A stretch of DNA of 64,000 nt from Azomonas tarimensis. GTDB lineage: Bacteria; Pseudomonadota; Gammaproteobacteria; Pseudomonadales; Pseudomonadaceae. The stretch is taken from positions 868,001-932,000 of the forward strand of contig NZ_JBHRXZ010000022.1 of assembly GCF_042648805.1 (NCBI RefSeq). Direction: 5' to 3'. A program made the translations under genes and the position numbers. The notes beneath the pieces are model-generated. The model was not told the origin of the DNA. It did no database searches and saw nothing but the letters and a program-made list of their open reading frames with translations. This document shows positions 36,685 through 44,291 of this stretch, piece after piece. Positions within the stretch are counted from its first letter, which is position 1. Every line of letters starts with the position of its first letter.

Positions 36685-37200
36685 ATGATGGGTCGCTCAT
36701 ATCAAGAGGGTTCGACTTTAATCGTTTGTCTGGTTTTCTTGCTCATTCTCACGCTGATTGGACTTAATTCAATCCAGACATCAACGCTCCAAGAGCAAAT
36801 GGCTGGCGCGGCTCGTGATTTCAATTCCGCTTTCCAGGCGGCGGAGCTTGGTTTGAGGGGCGGCGAGAGCTATCTCGAGTTGGCGAGCCTGGGTGGCTTC
36901 GATGGCTCGGGGGGGCGCTACATGGTCTGTGCCAATCCGGATAGTACCGCGACACAATGCGTGATACCGAGTTGGAAGACGCGCTCTTCTACTGGCTGGG
37001 TAGTGCTAGAAGAAGTTAACGGTATCAGTGCGCAGCCCCAATATATCATCGAGAAGTTTAGGGGGTATGAGGATATGGATGCACCGCTTGACGCCGATGT
37101 GGCGAAAAGGAAGATTGAAGTGTATAGGATCACCGCTCGAGGTTTTGGCGTATCGGACCACTCTATGGTGGTTCTGCAGAGTACCTTCCGGCGGGGTTGA
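36685..37200 (+). CDS. pilX: Type IV pilus minor pilin PilX
   Basis: A 171-residue minor pilin. The N-terminus is QEGSTLIVCLVFLLILTLIG, the PilX type in which the residue 5 Glu of the mature form is absent and Gly-Ser replaces Gly-Phe. The conserved EQMAGAARDFNSAFQAAELGLR follows. AGGAG precedes two candidate ATGs (36685 and 36688). It lies between pilW and pilE on one strand, with short gaps. Confidence 0.88.
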   Translation: MMGRSYQEGSTLIVCLVFLLILTLIGLNSIQTSTLQEQMAGAARDFNSAFQAAELGLRGGESYLELASLGGFDGSGGRYMVCANPDSTATQCVIPSWKTRSSTGWVVLEEVNGISAQPQYIIEKFRGYEDMDAPLDADVAKRKIEVYRITARGFGVSDHSMVVLQSTFRRG

Positions 37201-37222
37201 AGTGTTTCTCAGGGGGCGGGAT

Positions 37223-37636
37223 ATGCGGCAGAACGGTTTCACGTTGATTGAAATGATGATTGCGGTGGCGATTCTAGGCGTCCTCGTGGCGATTGCATAC
37301 CCTAGCTATACCGAGCACGTGAGCAAGGGCAAGCGGGCCGAAGCGAAGGCTGCCTTGATGGAGGCGGCGCAGAATCTTGAGCGCTATTTTTCAGTGAACG
37401 GCAGTTATGTGGACTCCGGGGGGGATCTGCCCAGCGTTTATGCTACTTCTGTTCCTGTCAGCGGGGCCGCCAATTACAGGGTGCAGGTGGTGGGCACGCC
37501 GGCCCGGAACACTTTTGTACTTGAAGCGACTCGTGCCGGCAGCATGTCGTCTGATGCGTGCGGTGACTTCCGGATCAACCAGGCGGGTGCCAAGTCCTTG
37601 GGAAATAATACCAGGCCTGTAGACGACTGTTGGTAA
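37223..37636 (+). CDS. pilE: Type IV pilus minor pilin PilE
   Basis: A 137-residue pilin-like protein with a short leader MRQNG and mature start FTLIEMMIAVAILGVLVAIA (Glu5 present). It has the PilE-type YPSYTEHVSKGKRAEAKAAL and a C-terminal disulfide loop between Cys residues in SSDACGDF and DDCW. Start ATG 37223 follows AGGGGGCGGG; the longer open frame upstream overlaps pilX and is not used. Here pilE comes before pilY1. In P. aeruginosa, as I recall, it comes after pilY1-pilY2. Confidence 0.9.
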   Translation: MRQNGFTLIEMMIAVAILGVLVAIAYPSYTEHVSKGKRAEAKAALMEAAQNLERYFSVNGSYVDSGGDLPSVYATSVPVSGAANYRVQVVGTPARNTFVLEATRAGSMSSDACGDFRINQAGAKSLGNNTRPVDDCW

Positions 37637-37734
37637 TTGCCCGCCCCATCGTATTGTTTTGTAGTCCAGGCCCAATACATCCTCGTTCAGGGCAGTTGGG
37701 TCTTCGAGAAAAATGTCGTGTTTAGGGATATCAT

Positions 37735-40700
37735 ATGGACATTCGACACAGCAAGGGCGTAGGGACAGCAGCTGCTTCGCTTGTGGGTTTTGCACTCACA
37801 GCTTTCATATCATCCACAGTACTTGCCGTTGATGTGGCTCAGGTACCTCTTTTTCTAAGTGCTCAAGTCAAACCCAACGTCATCATGGCCGTCGACGACT
37901 CGGGTAGTATGGATTCGGAAATACTGTTACCGGGGAATGACGGTGCAGCTTGGTGGCGGACTGACAGTTCGGTGTCTCGCCGGGGGTTCGTTGGCTGGGG
38001 CACTGATGCGAGCTATACGGCAGATAGCTGGGTCGGCGGCGCGCAGCTTAATTTCAATAATGGAGGTCAGGCAAATAGTACCTGGAAAAAGTATACGTAT
38101 CTGTTCCCTAATGGAACCACGACATCCTCGGGCGGGCGCGTATATTCGGATAGTACGCATGACCATTATGCGGTGCCGCCAGTAGGAACGCTCGCCTATT
38201 TCAGGTCCGCAGAATACAACAAGGCTTACTTTGACTATCGGGAAACCTATCTGCCGTGGCCGTCGGTAGGCGGGAAAAGCTTTACTGATATGTCGGCGGC
38301 TGCGGCGAAGTACGATCCCTGGCTCAATGGTTCGGGTTCCATGAGCCTGACAACTGTCGCTGAGCTTACTGGCGGTAACGAGCTGTTCAGGCTGTTCCAA
38401 GGCATGGTTCTCCCAAGGGGAACCAGAATAAGAGTGGGCTCCAACTGGCACGAGCTGTCATCGGATCAGACAGTTCCTTTCAACATCGGGTCCGGGAGCA
38501 ACAGGGTAACCGTCTCCGATAATACCAGCTACGCAGTAAGCTATTTTCCTGCCACGCTCTTCTGTAAGGAATATTGCCCTTCAGACAGCTGGGGATATTC
38601 TGCCGCGCCTGTTGTCGACGGCTTCAGCCCCGGCGCCACCGTGGCCGATATGAAGCGCTATGAGATCAAGCGTGACAATTTTAATTCCCAGGCGGCCTAC
38701 GATCGGGCAATCCAGAACTTCGCGAACTGGTTCAGCTACTATCGGAAGCGCCAGCTTGCCACCCGAGGCGGTATCGCCGCTGCTTTCAAGGACATCACCA
38801 CCATTAGGGCTGCATCGTTCCGTATCAACAACCGGACGAAGGATTTGGTGATGAGGGATTTCGGCACGGCGTCGGAGAAGGAGCAGTTCTTTACTGACGT
38901 CATGGCACCGACCGGGAGCGGCGGTACGCCCAATAGGCAGGCACTGCTGCACGCAGGAGAGCAATTGATGCGGACCGACGGTTCCGCTCCGATCCAATAC
39001 GCCTGCCAAGCCAACGCAACCATCCTTTTTACCGACGGCTACAGTGACACCGGCTCCTTGCAGCCGGAGCCGGGCAATGCCGACGGCAACAAGGGGGCAC
39101 CATACGCAGATACCGCATCGAACACCATCGCCGATATTGCGATGAAATATTATACAGGGCCCCTGCGTAGCGGTATCGGATTTCCGGCCGGCCGCGTGCC
39201 CGTCCCTTTCGCCTGCAATACCACGTCCCCGCCGCCGTGGGTGGATTGCAACCGGAATCTGCACATGCTGACCTACGGGGTAACCTTGGGAAGCAAGGGG
39301 ATTCTCTACGATCCGGAAAACCCCGTCGATCCGTATGAAAGCCCGCCCGCATGGTGGACGTCCTTTACCGACCGTAATCCGCGAACGGTGGATGATCTCT
39401 GGCACGCGACAATCAACGGGCGAGGCCAGATGCTTAACGCAAACACGCCCGCGGCGGTTGCCTCGACCATACGTGGCGCACTGGACAGCATTGTGGTTCG
39501 CACCGGATCTTCTTCGGCGGTGGCTACGAACTCCACCCGACTGGATACAGATACCTTTGTCTTCCAGGCCAAGTTCGACAGCTCTGACTGGTCTGGATCC
39601 TTGCTGGCTTATCTAGTCGGAAAAACGGGTGAAATCGAGTCGCTCAAGTGGTCATCCGACGATGGCATTCCCGCGGCAGCTTTACGCAATATCATTACCT
39701 GGAACGGCTCTCAAGGGGTGAGCTTCACGGAAGAGAATTGGAGCCATCTTTCGGTGGCCCAGCGTGACGCCCTGCGGAATGGCGGGACTGAGGCGGAGGG
39801 GAAGGCCAGATTGCAATGGCTGCGAGGCGTGGATAGCGCTGAGGAACGCCGGGGCGGCGCCTTGCGAAACCGACAGAAAAAGCTTGGGGACATCGTTAAT
39901 TCCGATCCGCTTTTCGTGTTTTCCGAGGATTACGGCTTTTCATCAGTAGCTCCCGCTACGGGCGAGGGGGCAGGTTATCTGCCATTCCTTGCCGCCAAGG
40001 CCACGCGTACCCCGATGGTTTATGTGGGGGCCAATGACGGCATGCTGCACGGATTCGACGCCAACACCGGGCACGAAAAATTCGCGTTCATTCCCTCAGG
40101 TGTCTTTGGCAGTCCGGCTTCGCCGAAGCTCGCCGCGTTGACTTCGCCAACTTACTCGCATCAGTACTTCGTCGATGGATCTCCTCGCGTCTCTGACGCC
40201 TATGTAGGCGGTGCCTGGAGAAGTGTTCTGATCGGCTCCACTGGAGCCGGAGGGCAATCGGTCTTTGCCTTGGATGTCACCGATCCTGGTGCGTTTTCTG
40301 CCAGTAAAGTCATGTGGGAAAACCAAGTATCTGGCACGGCGGTCGGCAGCCCGGTCATCGTACGGTTGGCGTCTGGGGACTGGGCTGCCATTTATGGCAA
40401 TGGTTACGGCGCGAATGAAAGGGTGAAGCTGATGATCGTAAAGCTTTCGGACGGTTCCCTGATCAAATCGATCGATACCGGGAAGTCAGGCGCTCAAAAT
40501 GGCCTCGCCACGCCATTGCCGGTAGATGTGGACAACGACCGCATCACCGACTACGTCTACGTTGGTGATCTCGAAGGAAACATGTGGAAGTTCGATCTGA
40601 CCGATACCAACCCCAATCAATGGGGCGTTTCGTTCAAGAGCGGTAATACACCTGTCCCACTCTTCGCGGCGGGTCGCCCAATCACTGCTCGCGCTATTGC

Positions 40701-41385
40701 AGGGCGTGGTCCAGATGGCGAAGGAGTGATGATCTACTTTGGGACCGGACGCTTCATCTTTACCGGGGATAACCTTGTCGGTTCCACTCCGCCATTGGAG
40801 CGTTTTTATGGGATCCATGACACAAACAAGACTAACTCGCGGATTTCGTCCCACAGTGCACTGGTGAAGCAGACCGTAACCCAAGAGGGAATCCTTCTCG
40901 GATTTGGTGGTTACCGTGTCACCTCTCAGACGCCGGTCGATTATAGGAACAAGAGTGGCTGGTACCTCGATTTACAATCTCCCGGCGCAAGCAATGGCGC
41001 AGGGGAGCGAGTCGTGAGTCAGGCGCTGCTTCGCGCGGGACGTGTCATTTTCACCACATTTACGCCCAGTTCCGATCCGTGCAGCTATGGCGGCACCAGT
41101 TGGCTGATGGAGCTGGACGCCATCAATGGGCAAGGGTTTCCGTACTCGGTGTTCGACGTCAACGGCGATGGTCTGATCAATGAAAGCGATTTCGTAGAGC
41201 TGGCTGGGGAATCCAGAGCGGTAGGCGGAAAATCGTTCGACGAGATCATCAAGACGCCGGGCGTCATTGGCGCAGGGGAACTCGAATACAAGTACACGTC
41301 GGGCTCCAGCGGTAGCCTGGAGATGACGTTGGAAAAAGGCTCTGGCGATAGCGTTGGACGCCAGTCCTGGCGGCAACTGCAGTGA
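37735..41385 (+). CDS. pilY1: Type IV pilus tip adhesin / biogenesis protein PilY1
   Basis: A 1216-residue exported protein at the pilus tip needed for pilus extension, adhesion and surface sensing. It has a signal peptide (residues 1 to about 31), an N-terminal von Willebrand A-like domain with a MIDAS-type DDSGSM (residues 54-59), and a C-terminal beta-propeller (from about residue 700). Putative calcium loops are DVDNDRITD (about 928) and DVNGDGLINESDF (about 1140). No PilY2 gene follows; instead a perfect bidirectional hairpin and an inverted pseudopilin gene. The N-terminal half is the typically variable region. The gene is more A/T-rich than its housekeeping neighbours. Confidence 0.92.
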   Translation: MDIRHSKGVGTAAASLVGFALTAFISSTVLAVDVAQVPLFLSAQVKPNVIMAVDDSGSMDSEILLPGNDGAAWWRTDSSVSRRGFVGWGTDASYTADSWVGGAQLNFNNGGQANSTWKKYTYLFPNGTTTSSGGRVYSDSTHDHYAVPPVGTLAYFRSAEYNKAYFDYRETYLPWPSVGGKSFTDMSAAAAKYDPWLNGSGSMSLTTVAELTGGNELFRLFQGMVLPRGTRIRVGSNWHELSSDQTVPFNIGSGSNRVTVSDNTSYAVSYFPATLFCKEYCPSDSWGYSAAPVVDGFSPGATVADMKRYEIKRDNFNSQAAYDRAIQNFANWFSYYRKRQLATRGGIAAAFKDITTIRAASFRINNRTKDLVMRDFGTASEKEQFFTDVMAPTGSGGTPNRQALLHAGEQLMRTDGSAPIQYACQANATILFTDGYSDTGSLQPEPGNADGNKGAPYADTASNTIADIAMKYYTGPLRSGIGFPAGRVPVPFACNTTSPPPWVDCNRNLHMLTYGVTLGSKGILYDPENPVDPYESPPAWWTSFTDRNPRTVDDLWHATINGRGQMLNANTPAAVASTIRGALDSIVVRTGSSSAVATNSTRLDTDTFVFQAKFDSSDWSGSLLAYLVGKTGEIESLKWSSDDGIPAAALRNIITWNGSQGVSFTEENWSHLSVAQRDALRNGGTEAEGKARLQWLRGVDSAEERRGGALRNRQKKLGDIVNSDPLFVFSEDYGFSSVAPATGEGAGYLPFLAAKATRTPMVYVGANDGMLHGFDANTGHEKFAFIPSGVFGSPASPKLAALTSPTYSHQYFVDGSPRVSDAYVGGAWRSVLIGSTGAGGQSVFALDVTDPGAFSASKVMWENQVSGTAVGSPVIVRLASGDWAAIYGNGYGANERVKLMIVKLSDGSLIKSIDTGKSGAQNGLATPLPVDVDNDRITDYVYVGDLEGNMWKFDLTDTNPNQWGVSFKSGNTPVPLFAAGRPITARAIAGRGPDGEGVMIYFGTGRFIFTGDNLVGSTPPLERFYGIHDTNKTNSRISSHSALVKQTVTQEGILLGFGGYRVTSQTPVDYRNKSGWYLDLQSPGASNGAGERVVSQALLRAGRVIFTTFTPSSDPCSYGGTSWLMELDAINGQGFPYSVFDVNGDGLINESDFVELAGESRAVGGKSFDEIIKTPGVIGAGELEYKYTSGSSGSLEMTLEKGSGDSVGRQSWRQLQ

Positions 41386-41389
41386 TCGT

Positions 41390-41421
41390 ATGGCCTGCCA
41401 GCCGTGAGACTGGCAGGCCAT
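41390..41421. terminator. Bidirectional hairpin between pilY1 and the FimT-like gene
   Basis: ATGGCCTGCCAG (41390-41401) and CTGGCAGGCCAT (41410-41421) form a perfect 12-bp stem with an 8-base loop, flanked by TGATCGT and AAATCAAAG. It lies five bases after the pilY1 stop and just past the stop of the convergent gene. Confidence 0.75.
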
Positions 41422-41424
41422 AAA

Positions 41425-41943
41425 TCAAAGGCAGCGGGCTGAATCGCCGGTTGACTCAATTCGCGAACGGCCTGCTGCGTTGACGACTATTCGCGATAGT
41501 GCCTTGCCTTCCTTGCACAGGGTGAAGGTGCCGTTCAAGCTGTGGGTGAAGCCAGTTGGCAGAAAGGTCATGTGGGATTGGCTACGGAAGTTTCTCCAGT
41601 TCCAGTGGTAACCTTTTGGAAGAGACATGCTTCTCAGCACTTCATCCCCTTCGCCTAGGGTCCCGTCTCCGTCGGTGTCGTGAAAGATCAAGAGTTGCCG
41701 CCAATCCCCCTGTGTGGCGCATGCTGTTGCACCACCACAGATCGAAATGGTCTGTCCTCGCTGTATTGCCTGGCCTCTTGCGTACTGTAAAGCTCGAAAC
41801 AGATCCTTCGATCCGCTGTTTGCCTGTTCTCTGTCTATTAGGTTGCTAAAGGCCGGAGCTGCGATGCCAAGCAGAATCGCCAGGACCGAGAGCGAGACGA
41901 CGAGTTCAATCAGCGTTACCCCATCCATGGGCCGGGTCTTCAT
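41425..41943 (-). CDS. GspH/FimT-family type IV pseudopilin
   Basis: A 172-residue pseudopilin: leader MKTRPMDG, then VTLIELVVSLSVLAILLGIA (Glu5 present) and the FimT/GspH core (FRALQYARGQAIQRGQTISI, and a C-terminal VVNAAGRSRIE). It holds a possible calcium loop, DTDGDGTLGEGDE. It is on the strand opposite to pilV-pilY1, whereas FimU/FimT genes in P. aeruginosa lie upstream in the same direction. It may supply the FimU role for the minor pilin complex, since no other FimU-like gene is in the window. AAGGAT precedes ATG 41943. FimT versus FimU cannot be settled by eye. Confidence 0.85.
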   Translation of the reverse strand: MKTRPMDGVTLIELVVSLSVLAILLGIAAPAFSNLIDREQANSGSKDLFRALQYARGQAIQRGQTISICGGATACATQGDWRQLLIFHDTDGDGTLGEGDEVLRSMSLPKGYHWNWRNFRSQSHMTFLPTGFTHSLNGTFTLCKEGKALSRIVVNAAGRSRIESTGDSARCL

Positions 41944-42181
41944 CGAATTGTATCCTTTGTTTTAGTGGCTAGTTGTGAGTCAGAGTCCTTTTTGGATCTG
42001 GTCCGAGCCAGCGTCCAGGTACCGGTTGGAGTTTTGACGTTTTCGCATGCCCAAACCATGCGTTGTATCGCAACCTGACGGGAACTGGGTTGGCTGCAGG
42101 CTTTGGAATAACGAGTGGCAAAGGGTTCGGGTAGAATTTGCTTTTTTCGTCCGCTCCCCGCTTGAATCGGATTCTGCTCAC

Positions 42182-43282
42182 ATGCCAGACACCCTCATCA
42201 CCGGCGCCGGAGCCATCGGCCTCCAGACCGCCTACCTGCTCGCCCAGTCCGGGCAGCAGGTGACCTTGCTCGATCAGTCTGCCACCGGCCAGGAATCTTC
42301 CTGGGCCGGCGGTGGCATCGTGTCTCCTCTTTATCCCTGGCGTTACAGCCCAGCCGTGACGGCCCTGTCGCATTGGTCGCAGAATTTCTATCCGGGCCTT
42401 GGCGAGCGTTTGCTGGCAGAGACCGGCATCGACCCGGAGGTTTATGTCACCGGCCTCTATTGGCTGGATCTGGAGGACGAGGCCGAGGCGCTGGCCTGGG
42501 CGGCGCGGGAGGGGCGGGCGCTGTCGAAGGTGCCGGCGGCCGAGGTGGCGCAGGCGGTGCCGCCGCTGGGCGCGGGGTTTTCGAGTGCGATTCACCTGGA
42601 GGGGGTGGCCAATGTTCGCAATCCGCGTCTGCTGCAGGCGCTGCGGGCGCGGCTGCAGCAGATGCCCAACGTGCAGGTCATCGAGCACTGCCCGGTCACC
42701 GGATTCGTTCGGGACGGCGAGCGGGTCGTGGGAGTGCGGACAGAGAGGGGCGAGTTTCTGGCCGACCAGGTCGTTGTCGCGGCGGGGGCCTGGAGCGCGT
42801 CCTTGCTTGCGACCCTGGGTTTGAGCTTGCCGGTCAAGCCGATGAAGGGGCAGATGATTCTCTACAAGTGCGCCGAGGATTTCCTCCCGAGCATGGTGCT
42901 CGCCGAGGGGCGCTATGCGATCCCGCGGCGGGATGGCCACATCCTGATCGGCAGTACCTTGGAAGATGTCGGTTTCGACAAGGTTCCGACCGACGAGGCG
43001 CTGGCTAGCCTCAAGACCTCGGCCGAGGCGCTGTTGCCGGCGCTGGCCGATGCGCAGGTGGTCAGGCAATGGGCCGGGCTGCGGCCGGGTTCGCCGGAGG
43101 GCATTCCTTATATCGGTCCGGTGCCGGATTTTGACGGGCTCTGGCTGAACTGCGGACATTTCCGCAATGGGCTGGTGCTGGCGCCGGCGTCCTGCCAGTT
43201 GCTAGTGGACCTGATGCTGGGCCAGGCGCCAATCCTGGACCCGACGCCCTATCTGCCGGCGGGCCGGATGGGCAGGGTTTGA
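42182..43282 (+). CDS. thiO: Glycine/D-amino acid oxidase ThiO
   Basis: FAD-dependent amine oxidase of the DAO family; ThiO oxidises glycine to the imine used to make the thiazole of thiamine. The 366-residue protein begins MPDTLITGAGAIGLQTAYLL with the dinucleotide motif GAGAIG, followed by SSWAGGGIVSPLYPWRY (substrate side) and near the C-terminus WAGLRPGSPEGIPYIG and GHFRNGLVLAP. The frame is open upstream to 42047, but ATG 42182 is the conserved start. In P. aeruginosa it also follows the minor pilin locus (PA4548). The thiamine role is assumed from family. Confidence 0.88.
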   Translation: MPDTLITGAGAIGLQTAYLLAQSGQQVTLLDQSATGQESSWAGGGIVSPLYPWRYSPAVTALSHWSQNFYPGLGERLLAETGIDPEVYVTGLYWLDLEDEAEALAWAAREGRALSKVPAAEVAQAVPPLGAGFSSAIHLEGVANVRNPRLLQALRARLQQMPNVQVIEHCPVTGFVRDGERVVGVRTERGEFLADQVVVAAGAWSASLLATLGLSLPVKPMKGQMILYKCAEDFLPSMVLAEGRYAIPRRDGHILIGSTLEDVGFDKVPTDEALASLKTSAEALLPALADAQVVRQWAGLRPGSPEGIPYIGPVPDFDGLWLNCGHFRNGLVLAPASCQLLVDLMLGQAPILDPTPYLPAGRMGRV

Positions 43283-43347
43283 GGGTATGCTGCCGCCCTT
43301 GTTCGCGGATGAGTTCCGCTTCTGGCAATCGTTGATATGAGGTGCGT

Positions 43348-43719
43348 GTGGCTAAGAAGACCACTTCCCTGGCCGGTCTTGGCGGGCTTGTGTACTCCAC
43401 CGATCAGGGGCGTTTATGCCCGGGCTGCAACAAGCCGGTCGATGGCTGTGTATGCAAGCAGGCCGAGGTCCCGGCGGGCGACGGCATCGCCCGGGTACGC
43501 CGGGAAACCAAGGGGCGCGGGGGCAAGACGGTGACCACGGTAAGTGGCGTGCCCTTGGCCGAGGCTGAGCTCAAGGAGTTGGCGACGGCGTTGAAGCGTC
43601 GCTGCGGCACCGGCGGTTCGCTGAAGGAGGGAGTGATCGAGATTCAGGGCGATCACGTCCAGCTGCTGCTGGATGAGCTGGTGAAGCGCGGGCTCAAGGC
43701 GAAGAAGTCCGGTGGGTAG
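43348..43719 (+). CDS. SUI1/YciH family translation factor-like protein
   Basis: A 123-residue protein of the eIF1/SUI1 family (YciH in E. coli), which can influence start-site selection in vitro. The N-terminus, AKKTTSLAGLGGLVYSTDQG, is followed by a zinc-finger-like CPGCNKPVDGCVCKQ and a C-terminal SUI1 domain with RRETKGRGGKTVTTVSG and LKRRCGTGGSLKEGVIEIQG. A GTG start at 43348 after GAGG is preferred over an out-of-frame ATG at 43337. The 73-bp palindrome array begins right after its stop codon. Confidence 0.9.
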   Translation: MAKKTTSLAGLGGLVYSTDQGRLCPGCNKPVDGCVCKQAEVPAGDGIARVRRETKGRGGKTVTTVSGVPLAEAELKELATALKRRCGTGGSLKEGVIEIQGDHVQLLLDELVKRGLKAKKSGG

Positions 43720-43747
43720 GTCGGGTTAGCCGCAGGCGTAACCCGAC
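43720..43747. repeat. Inverted repeat after the SUI1 gene, divergent member of the palindrome family
   Basis: GTCGGGTTA and TAACCCGAC flank GCCGCAGGCG. The arms resemble those of the following array (GTCGGATTA / TAATCCGAC) with compensating A-to-G and T-to-C changes that keep pairing. It likely folds as a terminator-like hairpin one base after the stop codon. Confidence 0.7.
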
Positions 43748-43771
43748 GAGGGCGCTGGGTGCTCTGGCCCC

Positions 43772-44176
43772 GTAGGTCGGATTACGCTTCGCTAATCCGA
43801 CCTACGGGGTGGGTATGGGCGATGCGCTGGATGCTCTGGCCCCGGCTTGTCGGATTACGCTTCGCTAATCCGACCTACGGGGTGGGTATGGGCGATGCGC
43901 TGGGTGCTGTGGCCCGGGATTGTCGGATTACGCTTCGCTAATCCGACCTACGGGGTGGATATGGGCGATGCGCTGGGTGCTCTGGCCCCGGCTTGTCAGA
44001 TTACGCTTCGCTAATCCGACCTACGGGGTGGGTATGGGCGATGCGCTGGGGGCTGTGGCCCGGGTTTGTCGGATTACGCTTCGCTAATCCGACCTACGGG
44101 GTGGGTATGGGCGATGCGCTGGATGCTCTGGCCCCGGCTTGTCGGATTACGCTTCGCTAATCCGACCTACGGGAGG
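43772..44176. repeat. Six-copy tandem array of a 73-bp palindrome-containing unit
   Basis: The palindrome core CGGATTACGCTTCGCTAATC (one copy has CAGATTA) starts at 43778, 43851, 43924, 43997, 44070 and 44143, exactly 73 bases apart. Each is followed by a conserved linker with GGGTGGGTATGGGCGATGCG. Linkers alternate between two versions: CTCTGGCCCCGGCTT (before copies 2, 4, 6) and CTGTGGCCCGGG (before copies 3, 5). The array therefore has a 146-bp higher-order period and likely grew by duplication of a pair. It fills most of the 572 bases between the SUI1 gene and speA; no gene lies there. Confidence 0.92.
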
Positions 44177-44291
44177 GTACGGGCGATGCGCTGGGAGCTG
44201 TGGCGCGGGATTTGTCCGCTGCTGCACCTTAGCCTTTCGCTTGCGGTCCCATGCTGTAGTTTTGGACCGATTCCCTGGAGTGGAGAGCCCG

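Noticed and set aside
43720..44176. CRISPR-like regular spacing of palindromic repeats
   Set aside because: Both the palindrome and the intervening linkers are repeated, so there are no unique spacers, and no cas genes are nearby. It is a tandem repeat of a 73-bp unit.
44139..44291. N-terminal extension of speA beginning inside the palindrome array
   Set aside because: The extra residues repeat SDYASLIRPTG, the translation of the array itself; SpeA homologues start at MAVRRTRKDDG (44292).
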